Source: Steinernema hermaphroditum
Taxonomy: Eukaryota > Nematoda > Chromadorea > Rhabditida > Steinernematidae
Direction: 5' to 3'
Assembly (NCBI GenBank): GCA_030435675.1
Contig: CM059625.1
Coordinates: forward strand, 2,294,001 to 2,358,000
Length of the DNA: 64,000 nucleotides
Part shown: one piece after another, positions 44,207 to 54,138 of the stretch
How positions within the stretch are numbered: position 1 is the stretch's first letter
Layout of the letters: every line of letters begins with the position of its first letter
The notes under the pieces: generated by a model
Seen by the model: the letters and a program-made list of their open reading frames with translations, nothing else
Database searches by the model: none
Told to the model about the DNA's origin: nothing
Made by a program: the position numbers and the translations under genes

Positions 44207-44611
44207 TTTGCGTGCAGTCGGGAAAAACTTGCATTCATGGTGAGTTTCTTTTTGAACGCTCCACGAAGATAATCAGTTCCATCGTTGTGAGATCGTTTCT
44301 TTGCTTGACCCGTTTCTAGGTCTCACATCGATGGGATTGAAGATCGCGGAAACCGTAAAGCAGCAAAAGGGCACTTTCGTATGGAAACGCCGACTCGAAA
44401 AGTGACGTACACCACTGGCGTGGCCGATCGGCCGACCTCGAAAACAATAGAGCAAGCTTCTTCATCAAAAGGCTGTCCTATTGTTCCATATAAACACCGT
44501 TTTCCAATGATATTTACTCTGAAAACCACAGTTCTACATAATAAATCGATAGCCAACGCAGATATGACGATTTCATCGACCCACGTACTTGTACTCCAAA
44601 CATTTTCGTAG
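44207..44611 (+). CDS. Candidate two-exon gene end
   Basis: A short exon (44216-44239, after TTTGCGTGCAG, ending ATG/GTGAGT) is followed by acceptor GTTTCTAG at 44320 and an open frame SHIDGIEDRGNRKAAKGHFR, METPTRKVTYTTGVADRPTS, KTIEQASSSKGCP to a stop at 44611. A second frame of the same exons also stays open for about 28 codons. Hydrophilic composition and good splice sites support coding, but there is no known domain. Confidence 0.3.
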
Positions 44612-44849
44612 CGCTGTAGGTCTCCTAAAAGCAAGAAATGAGTATGACTTCGGAAGTTGCTACACTTATTTGAATGATTTGTATTCTGGACACGGTAACG
44701 ACTGTTTCCAAGTGCCTTAAACAGAAGGCCCTGTCAGGGTGAGCACTAGATCGCCCGCAACAATGAACCAACCGCTCAAAGTATGAAGCGTGAATTCGAA
44801 AGTAACAGCAACTATTCGGGAGCAGAATCGATGCTCACTTGCAGAACTG

Positions 44850-45845
44850 GCTTAACAAGGGGAGCAGTATGGGGGCATTTGATCATATAATTCTGACCAG
44901 ATGAAGTTCAAAATTATCGTGTAAAAAGTTACCAAACGTTTTGACTTGACTCGCTATGATCTCAATACTCTTCTCAAACTTTCTCTCGACGATTGATTTG
45001 AAATAAACAACTCTTTTAATTTTTTCTTTGCAGGGCGATTGTATTTTCTATTATTTTGCTTTTACGTACCAGCTGAAGTAGCTCCTTGGGAATTACGTGG
45101 AAAAATGGTTCCTGAAATTGCAAAATGATTTGAGAACATCAGTTATTGCTTACCGTCGAGGAAAATACTTTCGTTATGGAGAGTGGACAATCGACTCCGG
45201 TTGGTCGAACGACTCGACCCGGATAATTCTGCTAAATCATGCAAGTGTACGGCAAGAGTGATTAACGTTTAAAGAGTTGTCCGGAGATTATGTCAACACA
45301 TAGCATATACTGTTGGCTCAAAATGGGTAAATATTTCGCTTGTTCACTAGTTTACCCCACAGCAGCTCAGCTTACGCTTTAACACGTTTATTCACTGTAC
45401 AAGCAGGCTCTGCCTCATCACGAGCTCTCCATTTCGAAGAAAAAAACGGTGCTAACTGGTGAAGTACTAACAATCAGAAAAACTCATGAATTCCATTGGT
45501 TTTTGCTGAATTTCCGAACGTGCGACATTTACCAGCCCAGGGGGCAATATGGGAGCATTCGAACATATAATTTTGACTAGATCAAGTTCAAGATCCTCGT
45601 GTGACAAGGTAGCACAAGTTTGGATTCGCATATGTTCCGAATACTTTTCTCAAACTTTCTCTTGGCGAACAATTTGAACTAAACAACAAATTAATTTTGA
45701 TGGGCTGAAACACACGTACCTGTTTATGTGGCTTGGTTGTGGGGAGTGCAGAATCGACTCCGGTTGGTCGAACGATTCGACCCGGATAATTCTGCTAAAT
45801 CGTGTATGTGTACGGCAAGAGTGAATGACGTTCAAAATTGCTATA
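44850..45845. repeat. Tandem duplication (unit about 560-690 bp) with minus-strand exon remnants
   Basis: 44855-45030 matches 45540-45700 (GGGGGCA, TTTGA/TTCGAACATATAATT, TCTCAAACTTTCTCT) and 45174-45275 matches 45735-45840 (AATCGACTCCGGTTGGTCGA, CGACCCGGATAATTCTGCTA). On the minus strand the second copy reads FSRIIRVESFDQPESILHSP then QPSHINR to a GTACGTG donor. The first copy keeps the same peptide with mainly synonymous changes but has stops on both sides. It is probably an exon of a minus-strand gene, duplicated and partly decayed. Confidence 0.65.
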
Positions 45846-46019
45846 AATACCGTTTCGAATGTCTTTTTGTGGCTTTTCGAAAACACAGAAACAAGCTGGA
45901 ATATGTGGATGAATATAATATCAATGCGGACGAATTTCAGAAATAAGCTGCTAACCAAAAGAATATATAAAAAGTACTGATTTTGCGATCTTTCCAAAAT
46001 AATAAATAACACAATGAAA

Positions 46020-47560
46020 TTTTTTATCTGGTGGTCGTAAGCACACGTACCTGTTGAATATAGTAGAAGCGATCGTGCCTGAAATTATATAATGGTTTCA
46101 GTATAGCCGATCTTCAGCAGTTACAAACGTTGACTTTACCAATATTTGTTCCCTATACATCTTCTGTAATCTAGCGTTTATGGCTTTCATGTGATTCGTC
46201 TTTAAATCCAAGGCGTAGTTAACACTAAATCATTTTTACCAGATAAGCATATATTATATTGATGTAAAAGAAATATTGATCATGTGTTGGAAGAATATGT
46301 CTCATCGGAACCTTTATTCAAGGCGCATCTCTTTTGGCTTTTGATATCATGCTTTCATGACGAATTTCGTTTTAAAAAAATCGACATTTCTTTTACATCA
46401 ACCTAATAATAGAAAAACGTTAAACCAGACCCATGGATGTTGGACAGTAATTCCCCTCAGGCGTCTACACTGACAACATATGACCTTTTGATGGCCTTTT
46501 GTATCTACAATTGTACACAAATTAGCCACTTTAATTAGTGCAAAACTTGTTAAATAATTAAAAAGACAATGACCTTGCGAGCAGCAAGGAAACAACTTCT
46601 GTTTGAAAAAACCCATTTCACTCAATACAACAGTTTTGCCTACCGAAATACCCACTATTTGTTGATATTATGTTGTATTTAAGCACTCACATTTTTATTT
46701 AGACAACGCTCGGAAGTTATATCGACGGTTATTGAATACTTGGATAACTACCTGAAAATAGGGAAGTGTACAATCGCATAGCACCCAATCCAGATATAAA
46801 ATAACGGAAATATCTCGTTATCGAGATCGTTTCAAATGCTAAACCCAGGATTGGAGTTTACAGACACGGTTCTTGTTAAGGCATTAGAGAATGACGCAAT
46901 CTCGTGAGCAAGCGTCGGTTGCCGGGGACACACGCGACGCTAGAAAGGAAATATTGAGGCTTGTTGACAGGAGGCGACATAATCGATTTTGTGACCGCGA
47001 TGTCTCCAGCTGCGTGTTCACTGCTCCTCTTATTTGAGAGAAATTATGATGGGGAAAAACGTGCAGGACGGAGGACGTGCAGAAAAAAACCGAACCGTTG
47101 GAGTGGTATTAGAGGGAGGATAAGATTTGGTATGCTGGACGAACGGTGCCGTCCTTCGCTTCTTTTACAATGATTTCCATCTCTTTTCTTTGCAACTTCG
47201 GAGCTCCTCGCATATAGTGTCCGACGCCCACGGCGCAGGCCATTCTCTTAGTCACTTCTAGACCTTCTTCCCCACAAACGAAACCTTATCGAGCCTCTTT
47301 TGGCGTTTCTGAACTCACTGTGCGTTGAATTCGTCGTCATTCGACAGCATCGACGTGCCAGTGTATAGTGTATAAACGGTCTCATTACCATGTGCCTGTA
47401 GAGTTCTTGGGCGGCTTCCGACGGTTCGACCGCATCTTTCCCACCCTTTGCACCTTATCGCATCTCTTGTTGTCCGTAAACCCACCTTCGGAAAAGCATC
47501 TTTTCTAGAATTCATAGCTATTCAGATAAGAAGGACTTCTGTTCGACTTCTCTTCGCGAG
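46020..47560. other. Stretch without a supported gene
   Basis: Short exon-like pieces on the minus strand near 46050-46080 (between TTTCAG and GTACGTG signals) suggest that the duplicated minus-strand family extends here, but no frame can be followed. Frames at 46961-47173 and 47315-47515 have no support. Confidence 0.35.
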
Positions 47561-47569
47561 AATTCGAGG

Positions 47570-47829
47570 ATGTCGACAGCGATTAGTAATAGCACTACGC
47601 GCGTGCTGGAAGCAGTTCGCTATATTGCCTGCATTTTAATTTGTGTAAGCTTCAATATTCTTTGGCGTTCCCTACACTACAGAATCCGTTACATTGTTTC
47701 GTGCTGTTCGGCAAAGGCGAATCACTGCACATGCGCCGATCAGCAGCTCACTCAGCCAAGATGAATCACGCTGCCGATGAGTCGCGAACATATTTCGACA
47801 CAAATCGTTCAACTGAGTTAGATTTATAA
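47570..47829 (+). CDS. Small single-pass membrane protein, two exons
   Basis: Exons 47570-47644 and 47683-47829 with a 38-bp intron (GTAAGC ... CTACAG), phase 0, give 73 residues: MSTAISNSTTRVLEAVRYIA, CILICNPLHCFVLFGKGESL, then a hydrophilic tail (HMRRSAAHSAKMNHAADESR, TYFDTNRSTELDL). The hydrophobic block at residues about 16-34 spans the splice junction and would form one membrane helix, short N-terminus outside or luminal, basic HMRR following. An unspliced reading of 64 codons also exists, but the spliced form has the more protein-like tail. Family not recognised. The neighbours are the Rac-type gene, which ends 180 bp away on the other strand. Confidence 0.55.
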
Positions 47830-48012
47830 AAAAATTGTATTGCATAGCAGTTAAGCAAGTTATACAAAGACATTCGAAAGGGAATACATATTAAGTTGCT
47901 GATATCATAGAACAGCTTCTTAGAAGATATTATGTATGATCAAGATGATGAAAGATATTATGTATGATCGAGATGATGAAACACAAATCAAAATCATAAT
48001 CCGTACATTCAA

Positions 48013-48747
48013 TTAGAGAATGATGCATCTCTTTTTCGTCGGTTTCGGCGGAGGACTGAGAACCGCACGAATAGCCTCATCGAAGACTTCGTGTAATCCT
48101 TTCTGCGTCAAAGCAGAGCATTCCAAATACTTCACCGCATCTGAAGTGAAAACAGAAAGAGAAACAAACAACCGTTATAAGACTTACTTGTTTCCTTGGC
48201 CATCGCAAGTCCCTGGTGATAGTGAATCGGGAACAAAGACTGTTTGCGCAGATTTTCAAGAGCATCTTTGTCGTCTCTCAAATCGAGCTTCGTTCCAACA
48301 AGAACGATAGGGGTATTCGGGGAGTGGTGGTTCACTTCAGGGCACCACTTGGAACGGACGTTTTCGAATGAAGCGGGATTCACAACAGAGAAGAAAACGA
48401 GAAAGACGTCCTAAAATTAGGGGAACGCTGGAGCTTTAGTAAATAGGATGAAAACAGACCGTGTGCGGATAGCTAAGAGGTCGAAGTCGATCGTAATCTT
48501 CCTGTCCAGCCGTGTCCCAAAGTCCCAAATTGACCGGCTTTCCATCGACCATAACATTGGCCGAATAGTTGTCGAAGACTGTGGGGATGTACTCTCCAGG
48601 GAAGTTGTTCGTGGTGTAGCTGATTAGAAGGGAAGTCTTACCGACAGCACTGAAACAGCAGTACATAAAATACAGTAATAAACTGAACGCCAACGCTTAC
48701 CCATCACCGACGACGACGCATTTGATTGCTCTCATAACAGGCGGCAT
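48013..48747 (-). CDS. Rac-type Rho-family small GTPase
   Basis: Four exons: 48701-48747, 48460-48649, 48188-48410 and 48013-48140, consistent phase, 195 residues. Motifs: P-loop GDGAVGKTS (exon 1/2 border), effector region [20 protein letters not shown] with the switch I Thr, [17 protein letters not shown] for switch [13 protein letters not shown] (guanine NKxD-equivalent TKLD), the Rho insert region, [10 protein letters not shown] (SAL motif) and a C-terminal CaaX box CIIL after a lysine-rich stretch (KPTKKR), predicting geranylgeranylation. Rac GTPases bind GTP and control actin, engulfment and cell migration. The sequence is clearly Rac-class ([20 protein letters not shown]), but residues after 80 differ enough from CED-10-like proteins that I do not choose between paralogues. 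It has four extra N-terminal residues (MPPVM before RAIKCVVV). A TTTCAG acceptor sits 22 bp before the ATG, a candidate trans-splice site. Confidence 0.95.
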
Positions 48748-48759
48748 GTCGACACCCAC

Positions 48760-50174
48760 TTCTGAAATAAGGGAGAGCTTAGCTGCCAGGAAGAACTAGG
48801 GCTTGAGACTAAGAACTGAGGAGCAAAAAAGGTGAAAGGCCAGGGACCGCGGAAGGCAACCGTCCGGAGACAGAACCGTCCGGATGACTGAAGTGAATTG
48901 GACAGTCGGCTCGCCACGCAGCGCTCTGATCCGCGGATATGACTGTGCGTCCCGACGAATCAGAACTTCCCGTGCCAAATCACCTAACTGCCCACTCTGT
49001 GAATCACATTTCAATGGGAAACCGATGACCAAACGGGAGGGCGAGATCCCTGTATTACGCATCAGAAACAGCTCTACACACAGTAAATCGATAAATGTAG
49101 AAAACCTTTCGAAAACACATTTTTAGTCAAGTCTTCAGGTTGTAATAACTTAGGATATGCGTTTCATGATCCCATCGCTCCTTGTACTGTCAGGTCGTTC
49201 ACTTAGGCGATGTCACACTCCCAGAGAACACGTTCTCGGAACATCAACAGGCTCCCCTCAGCGACTACAGCCGCGACCCGTTATTGTGCGAGGGCCGAGG
49301 ATACTTCTGTCGTCAGGAAGGCCAAGGACGCTTCCGCGAACGCCAGCATTGACAGGAGAAGTCGTACAGAAGTTAAGATCTTGCCCACCGACTTCTTACT
49401 CTAGAAGATCAATCCCCAAGAAAAGTATTTCCTGTCCAACGTAATGTCCTCTAACAAAGTAGAGTAGTCAAGATCAGTATGACATCAGCGTACAAGCTTT
49501 CATGACTCTAGAAGGGAAAAAGGTGAGCTAACAGCAGGACAATCTCTTCTTATCGGTCACATTTTTCTTCACGACTATTTCAGAATTGAGACGCGTTGGT
49601 GGAGCGCAGCGAACGAAGCTGAGATCTTCGGTTCCGCGAGAGTTCGGCTTAACACGGTGGCCCGGGAGAAGTCGTACGGTGGAAGCGATCTTCCCCGTAA
49701 AAACAACAGCTTCCCAGTGTTATGATGGCTGGTCTAGATGTGTGTCATCCATCAGGGCAGGTACATACTTCAATGCATAACTCGACTGCTTCATGACTCA
49801 GCTCGTACCTAGTACCATTTAATGAGTGGGCAGTTTCAATGTGTCTTGCTGATGTCCAGAAGTTGGAGGAGAGTTGTGGACCTATTTAAGGCATATGGGC
49901 CAGGCCCTTTTGTCTGTGCTTGACAACCATATTCTTCACCTTCTTTCACCTGTGCTGTCTTTTACATAATGTGTTTACATAACGCGGGCGTTGCCTTTCA
50001 TTTCGGACCTGGAACTCACTTAAAATAGCTGTCCATTTTCACATCGCATCTAGGATTCATTCTAATCGGAATTGGTTCTAGATAAACCACTTCAAGTATA
50101 CTAATAACACTTTCCACACGATTTTGTACAAAATTGTTCAACAAACAAATTACCGGGAGACAGAACTCAGGTAG
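48760..50174. other. Stretch upstream of the Rac gene, with dispersed repeat copy 2 (49895-50100)
   Basis: Open frames at 48884-49126, 49157-49444 and 49586-49780 (plus) are unconvincing. 49895-50100 matches 8555-8760 (TTGCCTTTCATTTCGGACCT, ACTTAAAATAGCTGTCCATT, ATTCATTCTAATCGGAATTG). The Harbinger element begins about 75 bp beyond that repeat. Confidence 0.5.
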
Positions 50175-50590
50175 CGTTCAAACTCACGCCGACGAGCGAC
50201 GGCGACGGGCGACGGGGTGTTCAAACTCATCGCCCGTCGGCCGTCGCTCGTCGCCCGTCGGCGGGCCGATCGCCGACGACGTCGGCCGCCGACGGGCGAC
50301 GAGCGACGGGGTGTTCAAACTCATCGCCCGTCGCTCGTCGCTCGTCGCCGGCGACGGGCCGCCATTGTAATCGAAAATTCGATTTTGATCGAAATCGCCG
50401 GCGACGGGCTCGGCGACGGGGGTCTGCGGGTGGCATTTTTGGGCTATGTATGGTATATCTATGATATGTACATGTGTTTACCATACCTCTGAAGGGAAAA
50501 AATGCATACACTGGTGGGATTTCTTTTATTTCGCGCATGTGTTCTGTGTTTTTTCGCTGAACTTCAATTTCTCTACTGTACGTTTTCAGA

Positions 50591-51690
50591 ATGACCTCGC
50601 AACCGCGACGCCTTCCACCCGGTTCCTTTGAAGCCTTTAACGGGCAACTCATTGATCATGTCAAGGAGCACCCCGTCATCTACGATTTCGCCGCTGAAGG
50701 CTACAAGAAAACAAAGGAGAAGAAGCGTGCCTGGGAAAAAGTGACACAGCAGTGGAATGAGGACTTGCCGGAAAGTGTGGATGTAGACTTCGTGCAGAAC
50801 CGTTGGAAGAATCTGCGTACCACCTACGGAAAGAAGAAGAAGCATCCGCCTTCCGGTAGCGGTGCTAATAGCCCTGAATGGCCTTTTTTGGAATCTATGA
50901 GATTCTTGGATCATTTCGATCCCCAGAGGCATCAGTAAGTCAAGAGCTTGTAATTGTGAATCATCATTGCGTTTAGGCTTTCGAGCCAAAGCCAAGATGC
51001 GCTTTCCGATCACATGGACGACGAAGGCGAGATTCCTGGTGTTGCGTCTACTCCGCTGGTCACCCCGAAGCGTAGAAAGAAGATAGCCGCTGAAGACGAC
51101 GTGATTATGGAAATGCTTAAAAAAAAAAAAAAAAAAATGAAATGCGAAATGAAATGCAGAACGATGCGCAGATCGGACTTCTCGCCGGGATGAACAGCCG
51201 AAATCACCATTTTGGACAGTTTGTGGCCAAAGCTTTGGACGAGATGACAGTCGCTCAACAGAAGAAGACTAGGATCGACATTATGCGCCCTGTTGAGTCC
51301 GCCTCTACCGATCGCGTTGAGCCTGAAGAAGATGAAGACGAAGTGTCCTCTTCTGGTGATCCATTTTTCAGTTCGTATAACTCTCATCGTTTTTAGCTTG
51401 TTATAAATTGAATACAGATTGTTATCTTCACTTATCGTCTACTGTATATGGTTTTATCCACTCCCGATACTTTATAACTCCCACTGCTGCGAACTCACTA
51501 ATATTTCTTTCCAGGCGATGCTCAAGCTAGCGGGACTTCTTCTTCTGAAGCGAAGAGCGATCCTCTCTGCGATGTTAGCTCGTCGCAGACGTCATCTTTC
51601 CGTGAACAGAAGAGGACCAACCAATGTAATCTGCAGACGACGAAACCGAGAAAGCGAATTTGCTGTCTTGTATCCGCAGCTACGAACTGA
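50591..51690 (+). CDS. PIF/Harbinger accessory MADF-domain protein (frame broken at an A19 run)
   Basis: Exon 1 (50591-50934) encodes a classic MADF domain: FNGQLIDHVKEHPVIYDFAA, KKRAWEKVTQQWNEDL, VDFVQNRWKNLRTTYGKKKK. A 42-bp intron leads to exon 2 (50977-51370): DHMDDEGEIPGVASTPLVTP, KRRKKIAAEDDVIMEML, then 19 A residues (51119-51137), after which the coding-like continuation (RNEMQNDAQIGLLAGMNSRN, VAKALDEMTVAQQKKTRIDI) lies in a different frame. Exon 3 (51515-51690) then reads DAQASGTSSSEAKSDPLCDV ... KPRKRICCLVSAATN and stops. In PIF/Harbinger the MADF/Myb-like protein helps the transposase bind ends and enter the nucleus. Exon 3 overlaps the transposase start in another frame. The homopolymer shift may be real or a sequencing slip. 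Confidence 0.8.
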
Positions 51691-52816
51691 TGACAAGAGG
51701 TTTATGAAGTATTTGAGAATGAAGCCAGCGACGTTCGACAGACTCCTCTTTCTAGTGGAGCAACAACTCGAACAGAAGAGATCGCAGTGCAACAACATAA
51801 CTGCAGAAGAAATGCTGGTAATCACGCTGCGCTTCCTGGCAACAGGTGCTAGCTTTCACAGTCTTCATTTCAGTTTCCGGTTAGGAGTGTAAGCAACCAT
51901 TCAAAAGAACTTTCTTCACTGTTGACCTTTCAGATCCACCGTCAGTATGGTTGTTCGCACAATGTGCACTGCGATAATCAATGCTCTTGCTGATAATGTC
52001 CACTTGCCCGAGTCGGAAAACGAATGGCTGGAAGTTAGCCAATTGTTCGAAGACCGTTGGAGCTTCCCGAACGTCCTAGGTTGGAACCCATTTGTTTACA
52101 GCTTTCACTCTATTGTTGTAGGGGCGATTGACGGGAAACACGTTAGAATTAAACGCCCAGAAAACAGTGGAAGTTTGTACTTCAACCATAAGGGCTGGTT
52201 CTCAACAGTGCTTCTCGCGATATCAGATGCAAGATACAAGTTTCTTTACTATTCCATTGGGAGTTATGGACACCACAACGATAGCCAAGTTTTCCGCGAC
52301 AGTACTTTCGGCCGCCAGCTGGAACAAGAAACTCTACGCTTCCCTCCGAATAGAAATCTACCGATGACAGACTGTTGCCTGCCGTATTACTTCCTGGCTG
52401 ATGGCGGATTCGCGTTGAAGGACAGAATAATGAAGCCGTACCCCGGAATGCAAGAAACTGACAACGCGACTTTCAACTTGCGCTTATCCCACGCTAGGCG
52501 AGTCATCGAATCGGCGTTTGGGATTCTTTGTGCCCGTTTTCGGATTCTGTTGAAAGATATTGAAACAGACGTCTCTCTGGCCGACGACATCGTTCGAGCA
52601 ACCATCCACCTTCACAATTATCTGAGCGACGAACTGCCATTTGATCCCGCACGAATAACAGTAGATGCAACGCAAACTCTGGAAGATGCACCCGTGCGCC
52701 CAGACAATTGCAACAGACCGACAAGAAGCGCCCAAAGGATTCGAAAACAGTTGACCGAATATTTCGTAGGCGTCGGAGCTGTGGACTGGCAGGAAAAACA
52801 CGTGAACTGTTATTAG
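51518..52816 (+). CDS. PIF/Harbinger DDE transposase (DDE_Tnp_4 type)
   Basis: Exons 51518-51888 and 51934-52816, 45-bp intron, consistent phase, 417 residues from ATG 51518. N-terminal helices (FMKYLRMKPATFDRLLFLVE, MLVITLRFLATGASFHSLHF) are typical. Catalytic residues are visible: first Asp in VVGAIDGKHVRI, second Asp in YGHHNDSQVFRDS, and Glu in RRVIESAFGILCARFRIL; LADGGFALKDRIMKPYPG between them is also conserved. The C-terminus (RIRKQLTEYF) is usual. The triad and frame are intact, so the enzyme could be functional. The start is uncertain because the first about 60 codons overlap the last exon of the MADF gene in another frame; an upstream spliced start is possible. Confidence 0.93.
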
Positions 52817-53361
52817 TGATATGTTGTTATGTTTTCCATTGTTCATTTCATTAAAAATTGCCATGTTTCCGGGTCTATCGTCTTCAGATTGACGCGGTTT
52901 GTCCGTCGCTGGTACCCGTTCAAACTCATCGCTCGTCGGTCGTCGGCCGTCGCCCGCCGACGAGCGACGACCGATGAGTTTGAACACCCATGCAGGGCGA
53001 TGAGTTTGAACACTCCTTTCGTGTTCAAACTCATCGCTCGTCGGCCGTCGGCCGTCGGCCGTCGCTCGTCGGCGATGAGTTTGAACACCCGTGCAGGGCG
53101 ACGAGTTTGAACACGAAGGGTGTGTTCAAACTCGTCGTCGTCGCCCGTCGCTCGTCGGCGTGAGTTTGAACGAGGCCTCAGGGCATTCGGTGTGAGACCC
53201 TTTTTGAACGCATCATGAGCGCTGGATCTTTCGCTTTCGCATTCTCTCTTTTCTCATTAATTTTTTTCGAAAATGCTACCGTAATGGCCGGCTTTGTGGA
53301 GGCATGTCTCATTTCATCATTGTTTTGCAGCTTACTGCTTCATTATATTATGTGCTTCATT

Positions 53362-54131
53362 ATGCATTTATTGCTGGCCATCCTTATCGTCGCCAGCACC
53401 ACAGTCAGTTCGACCGAAACAGTCCCCGCCAAGCCCGTAAGCGATGAAGTCCGGATCCAGTGCTCCCAATCTGTTTTCTGTTCGGAGTACAATAGGACGA
53501 CGTTCCTTACTCACCGAATGTGGGCAAGACACTTCATCAAACAATACAAGGTTTTGGTTTATGAAGTCAGTGCATTATTATTGGTTGTTAATTCCAGTTT
53601 GGACAGTTAAACATAGGCAATTTCTCAGTAGACGGACATAAATATTACGATATTCTATGTACCGATGCCACCACCACGGGATTCATGCTGGAAGAAGGCG
53701 CCGAGAAGTGGCCGATGGCGTGCGTACGGAACGGTAGGAATACTCCTTGGAATAGATCTCATTTTGTGTTGTTTAGGAGCTGGAGCGTCTGCGAACAGCT
53801 CTTGTGCGCCGTACCCCTTCGAAGGAGAAAGTGTCTACGAGTTCTGCGAAGTCGACGAGTGGAGAAGTGCCGTTGAGGTAGGTCTCACTTCTCACTCGAC
53901 TACACGAAGAGTCACTTTTCAGAATTTTCGACTGCAAATCGGATGCAGCAAAGAACAAGTAGAGGGCGTGAAAAACGTAAGAAAAAGGAAGAGTCTATTA
54001 TCTAAAAAAATTTCTTGCAGATCGACGAGAACTACTTCTGCCGGGAGCGCTGCAACGGTTTGGGACTCGGCGACGTCCCGTACATCATCATGTTTGCTTC
54101 GGTCGTAGGAGCTCTCATTCTCTCGCTTTAG
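53362..54131 (+). CDS. Secreted Cys-containing protein with hydrophobic C-terminus (GPI-anchor-like)
   Basis: Five exons, 53362-53550, 53598-53733, 53777-53877, 53923-53976 and 54021-54131, introns 43-47 bp, all phases agree, 196 residues. N-terminal signal peptide MHLLLAILIVASTTVSS. The mature part has about ten cysteines (IQCSQSVFCSEYNRTTF, YYDILCTDATTTGF, PMACVRN, SSCAPYPFEGESVYEFCEVD, IGCSKEQVEG, YFCRERCNGLGLGD), several N-glycosylation sites and a C-terminal hydrophobic end (VPYIIMFASVVGALILSL) with no positive residues after it, as in GPI-anchor signals. An upstream in-frame Met exists but would bury the signal peptide. Family not recognised; probably a nematode surface protein. Confidence 0.75.
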
Positions 54132-54138
54132 AGTGAAT

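Larger units (their letters stand above)
50175..53172 (+). mobile_element. Complete PIF/Harbinger transposon with tandem-repeat termini
   Basis: The ends CGTTCAAACTCACGCCGACG and (inverse) the same sequence at 53153-53172 are perfect over at least 28 bp. Inside each end lie arrays of GTTCAAACTCATCGCCCGTC-like and CGTCGGCCGTCGCTCGTCG-like units (50175-50430 and 52914-53172). The two genes usual for this superfamily are present in tandem: a MADF/Myb-like protein and a DDE transposase. A 3-bp target duplication was not evident; the immediate flanks share only AG. About 3.0 kb, uninterrupted, with intact transposase frame, so probably recently active. Confidence 0.92.

Noticed and set aside
50217..50652. 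Arg-rich frames in GC-rich CGTCGG sequence at both Harbinger ends
   Set aside because: They are translations of the terminal repeat arrays, seen on both strands and at both ends.
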